This document shows positions 49,844 to 60,375 of a stretch of 64,000 bases of DNA, piece by piece; the first letter of the stretch is position 1; each line of letters starts with the position of its first letter. The position numbers and the translations under genes are program-made. This stretch comes from Oxalobacteraceae bacterium OTU3CAMAD1 (lineage in GTDB: Bacteria > Pseudomonadota > Gammaproteobacteria > Burkholderiales > Burkholderiaceae_D), in the NCBI GenBank assembly GCA_024123915.1, contig CP099650.1, positions 2,418,001-2,482,000 on the forward strand, given 5' to 3'. The notes beneath the pieces are model-generated. The model was not told where the DNA came from and searched no databases. It saw nothing but the letters and a program-made list of their open reading frames with translations.

Positions 49844-51202
49844 ATGCAAGATACTATCCTCGACATCAAATCGCTCGACATGGACGCCCGTGGCGTCGGC
49901 CATTTGCACAATGAAGACGGCTCGCAGGGCAAGGTGGTGTTTGTCGAGGGCGCGCTGCCGGGTGAGAAGGTCAGTTTTTACACCTTCAAAAAGAAGAAGA
50001 ACTGGGAAATGGCGCGCATGACCGAACTGCACCACGAGTCGCCGATGCGGGTCGTGCCCAAGTGCAAGCATTTCGATTATTGCGGCGGTTGCTCGATGCA
50101 GCATCTGGAGCCGACCGCGCAGGTGGCCATCAAGCAGCGCGTGCTGGAGGACAACCTGCGCCACATCGGCAAGGTCAAGCCGCTGACGGTGATGCGGCCG
50201 ATGTACGGCCCGACTTGGGGCTACCGCTACCGCGCGCGGCTGTCGGTGCGCCACGTGGTCAAGAAGGGCACGGTGCTGGTCGGCTTCCACGAGAAGAAAT
50301 CGGTGTTCGTCGCCGATATCGACAGCTGCGAAATCCTGCCGCGCCACGTATCGGACCTGCTGCTGCCGCTGCGCGCGCTGATCGGCTCGTTGTCCCTGTA
50401 CGACCAGGTGCCGCAGATCGAAGTGGCGATTGGCGAGGGCGTCACCGCGCTGGTGCTGCGCATCATGGCGCCGCTGACCAAGGACGACGAGATCAAGCTG
50501 AAAGCCTTCGCCGATCTGCACAACATCCAATTCTGGTTGCAGACCAAGGGGCCGGAGACGGCCGCGCCGTTCTATCCGCTGGACGACGATCTGCATTACC
50601 TGCTGCCGGAATTCGGCATCAAGATGCCGTTCAAGCCGGTCGATTTCACCCAGGTCAACCACTACATCAACCGCGTGTTGGTGGGCAAGGCGTTGCGCCT
50701 GCTGGAAGTGCAGCCGGAAGACCGCGTCGCCGATTTGTTCTGCGGCCTGGGCAACTTCACCTTGCCGCTGGCGACGCAGGCGCGCGAAGTGGTCGGCATC
50801 GAGGGCAGCACCACTTTGTCGGAGCGGGCGCTGGATAACGCCAAGGCCAATGGGCTGTCGGACAAGACCACGTTCTATACCCGTAATCTGTTCGAGGTGA
50901 CGGCCGATGATTTGATCGCGCTCGGTAAATTCGACCGCATGTTGATCGATCCGCCGCGCGACGGCGCCATGGCGCTGAGCGAGGCGCTGGTGGCGTTGAG
51001 CCAGACGCGCGCGGACTTGCTGCCGAAGCGCATCGTGTATGTGTCGTGCAGCCCGTCGACGCTGGCGCGCGACGCCGGCATCCTGGTCAACGCCGGCTAT
51101 GTGCTCGATAAGGCAGGCGTGGTCAACATGTTCCCGCACACGTCGCACGTGGAGTCGATGGCGGTATTCAATCTGGGCCCGAAGCCAGCGCCGGTGGGGT
51201 GA
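49844..51202 (+). CDS. rlmD: 23S rRNA (uracil-1939-C5)-methyltransferase RlmD
   Basis: A 452-aa RNA methyltransferase. N-terminal TRAM-type OB domain (about 1-60); iron-sulfur cysteines in CKHFDYCGGCSMQHLEP; SAM-binding block VADLFCGLGNFTLPLA; DPPRDGA; catalytic VSCSPSTLARD. The start at 49844 is preferred over longer in-frame readings, which would overlap rpoS. A dyad repeat begins 9 bp after the stop. Confidence 0.95.
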   Translation: MQDTILDIKSLDMDARGVGHLHNEDGSQGKVVFVEGALPGEKVSFYTFKKKKNWEMARMTELHHESPMRVVPKCKHFDYCGGCSMQHLEPTAQVAIKQRVLEDNLRHIGKVKPLTVMRPMYGPTWGYRYRARLSVRHVVKKGTVLVGFHEKKSVFVADIDSCEILPRHVSDLLLPLRALIGSLSLYDQVPQIEVAIGEGVTALVLRIMAPLTKDDEIKLKAFADLHNIQFWLQTKGPETAAPFYPLDDDLHYLLPEFGIKMPFKPVDFTQVNHYINRVLVGKALRLLEVQPEDRVADLFCGLGNFTLPLATQAREVVGIEGSTTLSERALDNAKANGLSDKTTFYTRNLFEVTADDLIALGKFDRMLIDPPRDGAMALSEALVALSQTRADLLPKRIVYVSCSPSTLARDAGILVNAGYVLDKAGVVNMFPHTSHVESMAVFNLGPKPAPVG

Positions 51203-51210
51203 GCCGCTGC

Positions 51211-51272
51211 GCAACCCGGAAAGGCGGGGTCGTACCCTGCGGGTACGACCCCTGTATGCCGCCGTGCGGGTT
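51211..51272 (+). repeat. GGGGTCGTACCCC dyad repeat, copy C
   Basis: The inner dyad GGGGTCGTACCC/GGGTACGACCCC occupies 51226-51252, slightly shorter than copies A, B and D. Left arm AACCCG (51213) and right TGCGGGTT (ending 51272). Begins 9 bp after the rlmD stop. Confidence 0.8.
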
Positions 51273-51373
51273 AAAGGATGCGCCGCCACTCGCAATGTTT
51301 ATTTTGTAATGTTATTGACTTTGCCGTAGCCGTTTGCAACACTGGACTGACCCACACAGTATCCGGAGTTGGC

Positions 51374-54300
51374 ATGCGCCTTCTGTCCCGTCTTATCGGC
51401 ATGGCTGCTTTCTGCAGCCTGCCGCTCGCCGTTTTCGCCCAAACCACCATCACCTCGTTCTCGCCCACCGGCACCGTCAAAGGCGTGCGCCAAGTGGTGG
51501 CGCGCTTTAGCGCGACCATGGTCCCGCTGGGCGACATGCGCCTGTCCGATCCCTTCACGGTCGACTGCCCCGAGAAGGGCAAGGGACGCTGGATCGACGG
51601 CCAAAACTGGAGCTACGATTTTGACAGGGACCTGCCGGCCGGCGTGGCCTGCCGCTTCACCGCCAAGAGCGGCGTCAAGGACTTGAGCGGCAAGCCGCTG
51701 TCCGGCGAGCGCGCCTTCGGCTTCGACACCGGCGGTCCCGCCATCGTCGAATCGCTGCCGTATGAAGGCAGCAACCGCATCGACGAACAGCAGATCTTCG
51801 TGCTCGCTCTCGACGCCCCGGCCAGCGACGCCACCATCGCCGCCAACGCCTGGTGCCGCGCCGACGGCGTGCACGAAAAAATCGGGGTGCGCATACTCGC
51901 CGGCGCCGAGCGCCAGAAGATCCTCGATCTGCGCAAGGACTTCGCCAACCGCTATCTGTCGCTGTACTTCAAGGCGCGCGGCGTGGTGTGGCGCGCCACG
52001 ACGGAGGTGCGCAACAACCGGATAGAGAAGCTGCCGATCGTGGTGCTGCAATGCCAGCGGCCCTTGCCGGCCGAGGCCAACGTGGCGCTGGTGTGGGGCG
52101 CCGGCATCGCCGCCGACAGCGGCATCGTCACCGGCCAGGCGCAGACGCTGGCGTTCAAGACGCGGCCGGACTTCACCGCCAAACTGAGTTGCGAAAGACT
52201 GGCCGTCAAAGGCGGCTGCATCCCGTTCCTGCCGCTGCGCTTGCAGTTCTCTGCGCCGGTGCGCACGGCCGATGCGCTGGCCGTCAGGGTAACGGCGCCC
52301 GGCGGGAAAATCTTCAAGCCGAAACTGGAAACATACGACGCCAAGGCGGACGATGTCGATCACTTGACCATCCCGGGACCGTTCCCGGAGAACGCCAAAT
52401 TGCTGCTGTCGCTGCCGCCCGCACTGAAGGACGACGCCGGCCGCCCGTTGATCAATCAACGGCGCTTCCCGATGGCGGTGCAGACCGCCGCGCAGCCGCC
52501 GCTGGTCAAGTTCCCGGCGCGCTTCGGCATCATCGAGGCCAAGGGCGACCGCCTGCTGCCTGTCACCGTGCGCAATATCGAGGCCAATGTGGCAGGTCTG
52601 AAAACCGCTATCGAAGGCGCGTCCCTGCGCGTCAACGACGCCGGCACGCAGGAGCAGCAGGACCAGCAGATCATCGCATGGCTCAAGCGCATGAGTTATA
52701 GCGGCAGCTGGCAGCCGAGCGAACTGGGTGGGGAGGCCTTGTACAAGCCGCTGCTGGCCGGCGGCGCTGGCGCCACGGCAGCGCAGCGCTTCACCATGCC
52801 CAAGCCGGGCGGCCAGAAAGCCTTCGAGGTGGTTGGAATCCCGTTGCGCAAGCCGGGATTCTACGTGGTGGAACTGGCCAGCCCGCGACTGGGCGCGGCG
52901 TTGTCCGCCAAGCGGGAGACGGCTTACGTCAGTTCGGCCGCGCTGGTGACTAATCTGGTGGCGCACTTCAAGCGCGGCGCGCAGTCGTCGCTGGTGTGGG
53001 TCACGTCGCTCGACAAGGGCAAGCCGGTGGCGCAGGCGCAGGTGTCGGTGCGCGATTGCGCCGGCAAGCAGGTGTGGCAGGGCGTCACCAACGGCGACGG
53101 CGTGGCGCGCATCCAGCAGGAATTGGCGGAGAGCGCGTGCGAGCCGCGCGGCGGCTTCTTTGTCAGCGCGCGCAGCGGCGGCGACATGACGTTCACCTTG
53201 TCCGATTGGGATCGCGGCATCGAGAACTGGCGCTTCAACCTGCCGACCGAGGGCGAAGGGGCCGACAACGTCATCGCCGCCACGGTATTCGACCGCACCT
53301 TGCTGCGCGCCGGCGAGACGGTGCACATGAAGCACTTCCTGCGCCGCCACGTGGAGCAGGGGATCGCGCTGGTCGGCGCGAAAGACGCGCCGCGCAAGCA
53401 GCGGCCCGCCTACGACACCAACCAGCTGACGGCCGAGGAGCGCAAGGCCCAACCGTCGAGTATTTTCCTGGTCCACGAGGGCAGCGAGCAGCGCTACGAA
53501 TTGCCGATCGCCTGGAGCGCCAACGCCACCGCCGCCAACGACTGGGCGATTCCGGGCGACGCCAAGCAAGGCTGGTATCAGGTGATGCTGGGCGGCCGCG
53601 TGGCCGGGCGCTTCCGCGTCGAGCAGTTCCGCGTGCCGACCATGAAGGCCCTGTTGCAAGGGCCGCAGGCGCCGGCCGTGCAAGCGACTTCGGTGGACCT
53701 GGACGTGCAACTGAGCTACCTGTCCGGCGGCGGCGCGGGCGGCGCGCCGGTGCAACTGCGCACGGTGGTGCAGGACAAGCAGGTCGCATTCGAGGATTAC
53801 GAGAACTTCACCTTCAGCAGTGGCGACGTCAAGCTCGGTGTCGAGCGCCAGTCGGGTGGGTTCGACGAGGACGAGGGTGTGTTCGATGAAGGAGGCGAGG
53901 GCGCCACCGAAGGGGCAGCCACCGGCTTCAAGACGCGCAACCTGACCCTGGACAAGGCCGGGGGCACCCGCGTGAAGCTCGACCAACTGCCCGCCGCCAC
54001 GGTTCCACACGAACTGATGGCGGAGATGTCCTATCAGGACGCCAACGGCGAAACGCTGTCGGCGGCCACGCGCATACCCCTGTGGCCGTCGAATTACGTG
54101 ATCGGCATCCAGCCCGATGGCTGGGTGATGAGCAAGGACGCGCTCAAGTTCCAGGTGGTGGTGCTGGACTTGCAAGGCAAGCCGGTGGCCGACGCGCCGG
54201 TGTCGGTCGATTTCTTCCAGCGGAATTCGTACGCCCACCGCAGGCGCTTGATCGGCGGCTTCTACGCCTACGAGAACAGCAGCGAAGTCAAAGCCATGGG

Positions 54301-57136
54301 CGCCGCCTGCGAAGGCAAGACCGACGCCAAGGGATTATTGATCTGCCAGGTCAAGGCGCCGGCTTCGGGCAACCTGATTCTGCGCGCGCAAACCCGCGAC
54401 GGTGGACAGCACGTGGCCATGACCAACCGCGAAATGTGGGTGGCCGACGGCGACGACTGGTGGTTCAGCGCCACCGACAACGACCGCATCGACCTGCTGC
54501 CGGAGAAAAAACGCTACGAGCCGGGCGACACCGCCAGCTTCCAGGTGCGCATGCCGTTCCGCGAGGCGACCGCGCTGGTGACGGTGGAGCGCGAAGGTGT
54601 CATCGATACTTACGTGCGGCCGCTGACCGCGAGCGAGCCGGTGTTCACGATCCCCGTGAAAAAGGCCTACGCGCCCAACGTCTACGTGTCGGCGCTGGTG
54701 GTGCGCGGCCGCGTGGCAAGCGTGCAGCCGACCGCGCTGGTCGACCTGGGCAAACCGGCCTACAAGCTGGGGATCGCGCCGCTGCGCGTGGGCTGGTCGG
54801 CCAATGAGCTGAAGGTGCAGGTCACGTCCGATAAGCAGGTCTACAAGGTGCGCGACAAGGCAGGCGTTAAAGTGAAGGTGACGCGCGCCGATGGTTCGGC
54901 GCCGCCGGCCGGTGCCGAGGTGGCGCTGGCGGCGGTCGATGTCGGCCTGCTGGAGCTGATGCCCAATACCAGTTGGGATCTGCTGGAGACGATGATGCAG
55001 CAGCGTAGTTTGCAGGTGCAGACCGCGACCGCGCAGATGCAGGTTGTCGGCAAGCGCCACTTCGGCCGCAAGGCCGTGCCGCACGGCGGTGGCGGCGGCA
55101 AGGGTGGTGGCCGCGAACTGTTCGACACGCTGCTGTTCTGGAAGGCGCGCGTGACGCTCGACGCCAACGGAGAGGCTTCGGTGCAGGTGCCGATCAACGA
55201 TTCGCTGACGGCTTTCCGCATCGTCGCCATCGCCAACGCGCAGGCGGATTTGTTCGGCACCGGCCGCACGGAGGTGCGCAGCTCGCAGGATCTGATCCTG
55301 CTATCGGGCCTGTCGTCGGTGGTGCGCGAGGGCGACCGCTTCCGCGCCGGCTTCACCCTGCGTAATACGACCGACGCCGCCGTCAAAGTCACGCTGGGGG
55401 CGAGCGCCGCCGGCAAGGCGCTGGCGCAGCAGCAGGTGGCGCTGGAGGCGGGGGAGGCGCGTGAAGTCGGCTGGGATTATCAGGTGCCATTGGGCGCGCA
55501 ATCGCTGGCGTGGGATGTTAGCGCCAGTATCGCCGGTTCAGCTGATGCGCCGGCTTCGCGCGACCGCTTGAAGGTTAAGCAGAAAGTCGTGGCGGCGGTG
55601 CCGCTGCGAACCACGCAGGCGACCTTGCTCCAGCTGGAACGCAAGCAGAGCATCCCGGTCAAGCTGCCGGACGACGCCTTGCCGGGCCGTGGCGGCGTGC
55701 AGACGCAATTCGCGACCACCCTGGGCGGCGATATGCCGGGCGTGCGCGATTACATGAGCGCTTATCCTTATCGTTGCTTCGAGCAGGTGACCTCGCGCGC
55801 GATCGCGCTGCACGACCCGTCCATGTGGCAGTCGGCGGTCGACACGCTGCCTGCGCATCTGGATGCGAATGGCCTGGTCAAGTATTTCGCCGGCATGCAG
55901 TCGGGCAGCGACAGCCTGACAGCTTATGTGCTCTCCGCCTCCGACGATGCCGGCTACGACATCCCGCCGGAACTGAAGGCGCGCATGGAGTCCGGCCTGC
56001 TGGCCTTCGTGCAGGGCAAGGTGACGTTGTATTCGGCCCTGCCGACGGCCGATCTGGCGGTGCGCAAGATCGCCGCGCTGGAGGCGCTGTCGCGCTCCAA
56101 CGGCATCAATGCCAGCGAGCTCGAATCGTTCACCGTCGCGCCGAATCTGTGGCCCACGTCGGCCGTCATCGACTGGTATCTGATCCTGCGCCGGTCCGAC
56201 AAGCTGCCGCAACGCGCCCAGCGGCTGGCCAGCGCGGAGCAGATTTTACGTTCGCGCCTGAACCTCCAGGGCACGACGATGGGCTTCTCGACCGAACGCA
56301 CAGACGACTGGTGGTGGCTGATGGCGTCCGCCGACAGCAACGCCAACCGGCTGTTGCTGGCGATGGCCGACAATCCGGCCTGGCGCGACGACATGGGCCG
56401 ATTGGCGCGCGGTGCGCTGGGGCGTCAACGCGCCGGACGCTGGGGCACGACCGTGGCCAACGCCTGGGGCGTGCTGGCGCTGGACCGCTTCGCGCAGAAG
56501 TTCGAGAGCCAGAAGGTGACCGGCACTGCCAGCGCGACGTTGGGACAGGCCAGCAAGAGCATCGCCTTCGGCGGCGACGCCAGCGGCGGCAAGGCCATGT
56601 TGCCATGGCCTCGCGGCGGCAGCGGCAAGCTGGAACTCGATCATGCCGGCGCCGGCAAGCCGTGGGTGACCTTGCAGACCGTGGCGGCCGTGCCGCTCAA
56701 GGCGCCGCTGTCGAGCGGCTACAAGATCGCCAAGACCATCACGCCCGTCGAGCAGGCGGTCAAGGGCGAATGGTCGCGCGGCGATGTCTATCGGGTGCGC
56801 CTCGATCTGGAGGCGCAATCGGATATGACCTGGGTGGTGGTGGACGATCCCATCCCGGCCAGCGCCACGGTGCTTGGCTCTGGACTGGGCCGCGATTCGG
56901 CGTTGCTGGACGCGGGCAACCGCCGCACCGGCTGGGTCGAGCCGGCGTTCGAGGAGCGCACGTTCGAGGGCTTCCACTCGTTCTATCAGTTCGTACCGAA
57001 GGGGAAGTGGAGCGTGGAGTACACGGTGCGGCTGAATAATGCGGGCCAGTTCAACCTGCCGCCGACGCGCGTCGAAGCGATGTACAGCCCTGAGATGTTC
57101 GGCGAGTCGCCGAACGCGCCGTTGAGGGTGAAATGA
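51374..57136 (+). CDS. Bacterial alpha-2-macroglobulin with thioester motif
   Basis: A 1920-aa exported protein (signal peptide MRLLSRLIGMAAFCSLPLAVFA). Repeated MG domains fill the first ~1400 residues; the thioester motif CFEQ stands at 1468-1471 (YPYRCFEQ) and is followed by the alpha-helical thioester domain and a C-terminal receptor-like domain. Such proteins trap proteases at the envelope, often beside penicillin-binding protein 1C, as here. The start at 51374 has GGAG 7 bp upstream; the longer frame from 51278 is rejected because it hides the signal peptide. Confidence 0.93.
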   Translation: MRLLSRLIGMAAFCSLPLAVFAQTTITSFSPTGTVKGVRQVVARFSATMVPLGDMRLSDPFTVDCPEKGKGRWIDGQNWSYDFDRDLPAGVACRFTAKSGVKDLSGKPLSGERAFGFDTGGPAIVESLPYEGSNRIDEQQIFVLALDAPASDATIAANAWCRADGVHEKIGVRILAGAERQKILDLRKDFANRYLSLYFKARGVVWRATTEVRNNRIEKLPIVVLQCQRPLPAEANVALVWGAGIAADSGIVTGQAQTLAFKTRPDFTAKLSCERLAVKGGCIPFLPLRLQFSAPVRTADALAVRVTAPGGKIFKPKLETYDAKADDVDHLTIPGPFPENAKLLLSLPPALKDDAGRPLINQRRFPMAVQTAAQPPLVKFPARFGIIEAKGDRLLPVTVRNIEANVAGLKTAIEGASLRVNDAGTQEQQDQQIIAWLKRMSYSGSWQPSELGGEALYKPLLAGGAGATAAQRFTMPKPGGQKAFEVVGIPLRKPGFYVVELASPRLGAALSAKRETAYVSSAALVTNLVAHFKRGAQSSLVWVTSLDKGKPVAQAQVSVRDCAGKQVWQGVTNGDGVARIQQELAESACEPRGGFFVSARSGGDMTFTLSDWDRGIENWRFNLPTEGEGADNVIAATVFDRTLLRAGETVHMKHFLRRHVEQGIALVGAKDAPRKQRPAYDTNQLTAEERKAQPSSIFLVHEGSEQRYELPIAWSANATAANDWAIPGDAKQGWYQVMLGGRVAGRFRVEQFRVPTMKALLQGPQAPAVQATSVDLDVQLSYLSGGGAGGAPVQLRTVVQDKQVAFEDYENFTFSSGDVKLGVERQSGGFDEDEGVFDEGGEGATEGAATGFKTRNLTLDKAGGTRVKLDQLPAATVPHELMAEMSYQDANGETLSAATRIPLWPSNYVIGIQPDGWVMSKDALKFQVVVLDLQGKPVADAPVSVDFFQRNSYAHRRRLIGGFYAYENSSEVKAMGAACEGKTDAKGLLICQVKAPASGNLILRAQTRDGGQHVAMTNREMWVADGDDWWFSATDNDRIDLLPEKKRYEPGDTASFQVRMPFREATALVTVEREGVIDTYVRPLTASEPVFTIPVKKAYAPNVYVSALVVRGRVASVQPTALVDLGKPAYKLGIAPLRVGWSANELKVQVTSDKQVYKVRDKAGVKVKVTRADGSAPPAGAEVALAAVDVGLLELMPNTSWDLLETMMQQRSLQVQTATAQMQVVGKRHFGRKAVPHGGGGGKGGGRELFDTLLFWKARVTLDANGEASVQVPINDSLTAFRIVAIANAQADLFGTGRTEVRSSQDLILLSGLSSVVREGDRFRAGFTLRNTTDAAVKVTLGASAAGKALAQQQVALEAGEAREVGWDYQVPLGAQSLAWDVSASIAGSADAPASRDRLKVKQKVVAAVPLRTTQATLLQLERKQSIPVKLPDDALPGRGGVQTQFATTLGGDMPGVRDYMSAYPYRCFEQVTSRAIALHDPSMWQSAVDTLPAHLDANGLVKYFAGMQSGSDSLTAYVLSASDDAGYDIPPELKARMESGLLAFVQGKVTLYSALPTADLAVRKIAALEALSRSNGINASELESFTVAPNLWPTSAVIDWYLILRRSDKLPQRAQRLASAEQILRSRLNLQGTTMGFSTERTDDWWWLMASADSNANRLLLAMADNPAWRDDMGRLARGALGRQRAGRWGTTVANAWGVLALDRFAQKFESQKVTGTASATLGQASKSIAFGGDASGGKAMLPWPRGGSGKLELDHAGAGKPWVTLQTVAAVPLKAPLSSGYKIAKTITPVEQAVKGEWSRGDVYRVRLDLEAQSDMTWVVVDDPIPASATVLGSGLGRDSALLDAGNRRTGWVEPAFEERTFEGFHSFYQFVPKGKWSVEYTVRLNNAGQFNLPPTRVEAMYSPEMFGESPNAPLRVK

Positions 57137-59268
57137 GATTGAGCCTGGCCTTCGCGCTGGCGCTGGCCGGCGCCGCGCATGCCGCCGGTCCGGTGGAGGC
57201 GGCGACGCAGGACGTGCCGACGCCGGAGCAGGTGCGCGCCGGCTACCGCTCGTCCGAGGCGGCGCTGCTGGACCGCCATGGCGAGCCGGTACAGTCGCTG
57301 CGCGTCGACATGGCGGTGCGCCGGCTGCCATGGGTGGAGTTGAAGGATATCTCCCCCGCGCTGCCAGGCGCCATTTTGCAGGCGGAGGACCAGCGCTTCT
57401 ATCAACACGATGGCGTCGACTGGAGCGCCGCCGCCAAGGCGGCCTGGGATAACCTGTTCCGCAGCCGGCCGCGCGGCGCGTCCACCATCACCATGCAGTT
57501 GGCCGCTTTGCTGCATCCGGATCTACGGCCGAGCGCCAAGGGCCGCAGCTGGGGCCAGAAGTGGGACCAGATCAAGGCCGCGCGCCAGCTCGACGCCACC
57601 TGGAGCAAGCAGCAGATCATCGAAGCGTATCTGAACCTGGTGTCGTATCGCGGCGAACTGCAAGGCGTCGGCGCGGCGTCGCGCATCTTGTTTGGCAAGG
57701 CGCCGTCGGGCCTGAACCAGTCCGAGTCGGTGATACTCGCCAGCCTGCTGCGCGGGCCGTCGGCATCGCCCAAGATCGTCTCGCAGCGCGCCTGCGCGCT
57801 GGGGCGCGAGCTGAGGATGCCCGCGACCTGCAGCGATATCGAGCTGCGTATCCTGGTCGCGTTGGGGCGCCCGCAGTTGGCGGTCGATCTGCCACCGGCG
57901 CCGCAGGTCGCGCAGCAGTTGCTGACCGGTGGCGGGCAGTCGATCCGCAGCACGCTCGATGGGGAGCTGCAGCGGTATGCGCAGACCGTCCTGCGCCAGC
58001 AGTTGATGTCCCTGCAAGGGCGTAACGTCCACGATGGCGCGGTGGTGGTGCTCGACAACGCCAGCGGCGACATCCTGGCCTACGTTGGCAATGCCGGCGA
58101 CGGCGAGGTCGATGGCGTGGCGGCGCTGCGGCAGGCTGGATCGACGCTGAAACCGTTTTTGTACGAGCTGGCGATCGAGCGCAAGCTGATCACCGCCGCC
58201 TCGCTGATGGACGACACGGCGATCGATATCTCCACGCCCTCCGGCCTGTATGTCCCGCAGAATTACGACAAGGATTTCAAGGGCTATGTCAGCGTGCGCA
58301 CCAGCCTTGCCAGTTCGTTGAACGTGCCGGCGGTGCGCACTTTGGTGATGACGGGATTGGAGCGCTTTCACGAGCGGCTGCGCGACGTAGGCCTGAGCAG
58401 TTTGACGCAGTCGGCGGATTTCTACGGCTATTCGCTGGCGCTGGGTTCCGCCGAGGTGTCGTTGCTGGACTTGAGCAACGCCTACCGCGTGCTGGCCAAT
58501 GGCGGCATGGCGGGGCCGGTGCGGCTGTCGTTGACCGGTGCGCCGATGCAGGCGCCGCGCCGCGTGCTCGATGAGCGCGCCAGTTTCGTCGTCGGCGATA
58601 TTCTGGCCGACCGGGGTGCGCGCAGCCTGACCTTCGGCTTGAAGAACGAACTGGCCACCACCTTCTGGAGCGCGGTCAAAACCGGAACCAGCAAGGATAT
58701 GCGCGACAACTGGTGTGTGGGTTACACAGACCGCTACACGGTCGGGGTTTGGGTCGGCAATTTCGACGGCCAGCCGATGTGGGATGTCTCAGGGGTGACG
58801 GGGGCGGCGCCGGTGTGGCGCGATGTGGTCGATTATTTGCATCGCGGCCGGCCGGGCGGCGCGCCCAAAGCACCGCCCGGCGTGGCGCGCCAGCAGATCG
58901 TGTATCAGCCTGCGCTGGAGACGGCGCGCGGTGAATGGTTCTTGGCCGGGACGGAAAGCCCGGTCGTCGCGCTGGTAGGCGACGCCGGACGGGCGCCGAA
59001 GATACTTTACCCGGCCGATACGGGGATTATCGCGCTCGATCCGGATATCCCGAGGCGTATCGAGCGGGTGTTTTTCCATGCGCAGGGCGGGCGAGGGCTG
59101 AAATGGCGGCTTGACGGCAAGCCGCTGGGCGGTGCGGATGCGGATTACGCGTGGCATCCGGTGGCCGGACAGCACGAGCTGGCGCTGGTGGACGAGGAGG
59201 ACAAAGTCGTCGCCAGTAACCGCTTCCAAGTTCGTGGCAACACCGAGCCAACCCTATCCCCTCGATAA
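57133..59268 (+). CDS. pbpC: Penicillin-binding protein 1C (bifunctional peptidoglycan synthase)
   Basis: A 711-aa inner-membrane or periplasmic enzyme. Signal/anchor at 1-20; glycosyltransferase motifs ILQAEDQRFYQHDGVDW and RGASTITMQLA; transpeptidase motifs STLK (337-340), SSLN and KTGTS (from Lys516); a C-terminal BiPBP_C-type beta domain from ~600. Start overlaps the macroglobulin gene by 4 bp (ATGA), so the two are coupled, the usual YfaS-PbpC arrangement that is thought to couple envelope defence to repair. Confidence 0.95.
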   Translation: MRLSLAFALALAGAAHAAGPVEAATQDVPTPEQVRAGYRSSEAALLDRHGEPVQSLRVDMAVRRLPWVELKDISPALPGAILQAEDQRFYQHDGVDWSAAAKAAWDNLFRSRPRGASTITMQLAALLHPDLRPSAKGRSWGQKWDQIKAARQLDATWSKQQIIEAYLNLVSYRGELQGVGAASRILFGKAPSGLNQSESVILASLLRGPSASPKIVSQRACALGRELRMPATCSDIELRILVALGRPQLAVDLPPAPQVAQQLLTGGGQSIRSTLDGELQRYAQTVLRQQLMSLQGRNVHDGAVVVLDNASGDILAYVGNAGDGEVDGVAALRQAGSTLKPFLYELAIERKLITAASLMDDTAIDISTPSGLYVPQNYDKDFKGYVSVRTSLASSLNVPAVRTLVMTGLERFHERLRDVGLSSLTQSADFYGYSLALGSAEVSLLDLSNAYRVLANGGMAGPVRLSLTGAPMQAPRRVLDERASFVVGDILADRGARSLTFGLKNELATTFWSAVKTGTSKDMRDNWCVGYTDRYTVGVWVGNFDGQPMWDVSGVTGAAPVWRDVVDYLHRGRPGGAPKAPPGVARQQIVYQPALETARGEWFLAGTESPVVALVGDAGRAPKILYPADTGIIALDPDIPRRIERVFFHAQGGRGLKWRLDGKPLGGADADYAWHPVAGQHELALVDEEDKVVASNRFQVRGNTEPTLSPR

Positions 59269-59274
59269 CGATAT

Positions 59275-59339
59275 GCCCGCCGCACGCCCAAGGGGTCGTA
59301 CCCCGTACGGGGTACGGCCCCGCCTGGCCCTGCGGGTTT
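59275..59339 (+). repeat. GGGGTCGTACCCC dyad repeat, copy D
   Basis: Inner dyad at 59292-59321 with a single substitution in the right arm (GGGGTACGGCCCC). Right outer arm TGCGGGTTT ends at 59339; left arm is degenerate (CCCGCCGCAC). Starts about 7 bp after the pbpC stop. Confidence 0.8.
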
Positions 59340-59362
59340 GCCGTTGCCGCCAAGACCGACAA

Positions 59363-59390
59363 CAAAAAGCCGGCGCTAGGCCGGCTTTTT
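59363..59390. terminator. Bidirectional terminator between pbpC and the Bax-inhibitor gene
   Basis: Stem AAAAAGCCGGC/GCCGGCTTTTT with loop GCTAG. The T5 run at 59386-59390 and the A5 run at 59364-59368 serve both convergent genes. Confidence 0.92.
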
Positions 59391-59411
59391 GGATGCTACT
59401 GACTTGCGATC

Positions 59412-60095
59412 TTATTCGCGGCTACCGCCGGCGATACCCAGCAGCGACAACAGGCTGGTGAAGATGTTGTACACGTCGAGGTACAAACGCAGCGTGGCGC
59501 TGATGTAGTTGGTCTCGCCGCCGTTGACGATCTGCTGCACGTCATACAGGATGTACGCGGAGAAGATCGCGATCGCCACCACCGAGATGACGATGCCCAG
59601 TGCCGGGATGTTCAGGAAGATGTTGGCAAGCGAAGCCAAAATCAGCACGATGACACCGGCGAACAGCCACGTGGCCATGCCCGAGAAGTCACGCTTGGAG
59701 ACCGTGGCGATCGATGCCAGCACCGCGAACACCGACGCCGTACCACCGAAGGCCGCCATGATCAGGAAGCCACCGTTTTCGAAGCCCAGGATGCGCGACA
59801 GCAGGGGCGTCAACATCAGACCCATGAAGAACGTGAAGCCCAGCAGCAGGGCCACGCCCACGCCGGAATCCTTGTTCTTTTCAATCGCCCAGATGAAACC
59901 GAAGGCGCCGGCCAGGAACACCAGTGCCATCAAACCGCCGCCCAGCGGCAGGTGCAGGGACACGCCCAGCGCCGCGCCAAACACGGTCGGGATCATCGAC
60001 AACGCGAGCAGCCAGTACGTATTGCGCAGCACGTTGTGCTGTACGGCACGGCGACTGCCAGCCGACAGATCGTAAGTTTTTTCCATATTAATCAT
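59412..60095 (-). CDS. Bax inhibitor-1/YccA-family membrane protein
   Basis: A 227-aa inner-membrane protein with seven hydrophobic spans (LRNTYWLLALSMIPTVFGAAL to LGIAGG) and the family motif of Asp/Tyr near the C-terminal span (YILYDVQQIVNGGETNYI). Related YccA in E. coli interacts with FtsH. The start at 60095 has GAGGGAGG; an alternative Met at residue 4 is possible. Confidence 0.92.
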   Translation of the reverse strand: MINMEKTYDLSAGSRRAVQHNVLRNTYWLLALSMIPTVFGAALGVSLHLPLGGGLMALVFLAGAFGFIWAIEKNKDSGVGVALLLGFTFFMGLMLTPLLSRILGFENGGFLIMAAFGGTASVFAVLASIATVSKRDFSGMATWLFAGVIVLILASLANIFLNIPALGIVISVVAIAIFSAYILYDVQQIVNGGETNYISATLRLYLDVYNIFTSLLSLLGIAGGSRE

Positions 60096-60375
60096 AGTGC
60101 CTCCCTCAAAGTGATTCGGTTTACCGCTTGTTAAAAGCATAGCACGTACTAGCCAAAATACCCAAAAACATGTACCAAAAGCACTTAATCCGGGCTTAAA
60201 CACGAGTATCCGCGTCGAAACCGGGATTTTTCGCCCCGAAACGGGGCATGCGCTTGCCTGCTTACATCCTTATCTGGTGCCCTTGCTCGGAATATGGGGT
60301 GTTCTATGGTAAAATCAAAGGTTGATTGAGCTATCAATTTTGTTTTAAACCTTTCTTTTTATTGGAGTTTTTCAA

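Noticed and set aside
51299..54238. 979-codon minus-strand reading frame opposite the macroglobulin gene
   Set aside because: Shadow; high Arg/His/Gly content and no start context.
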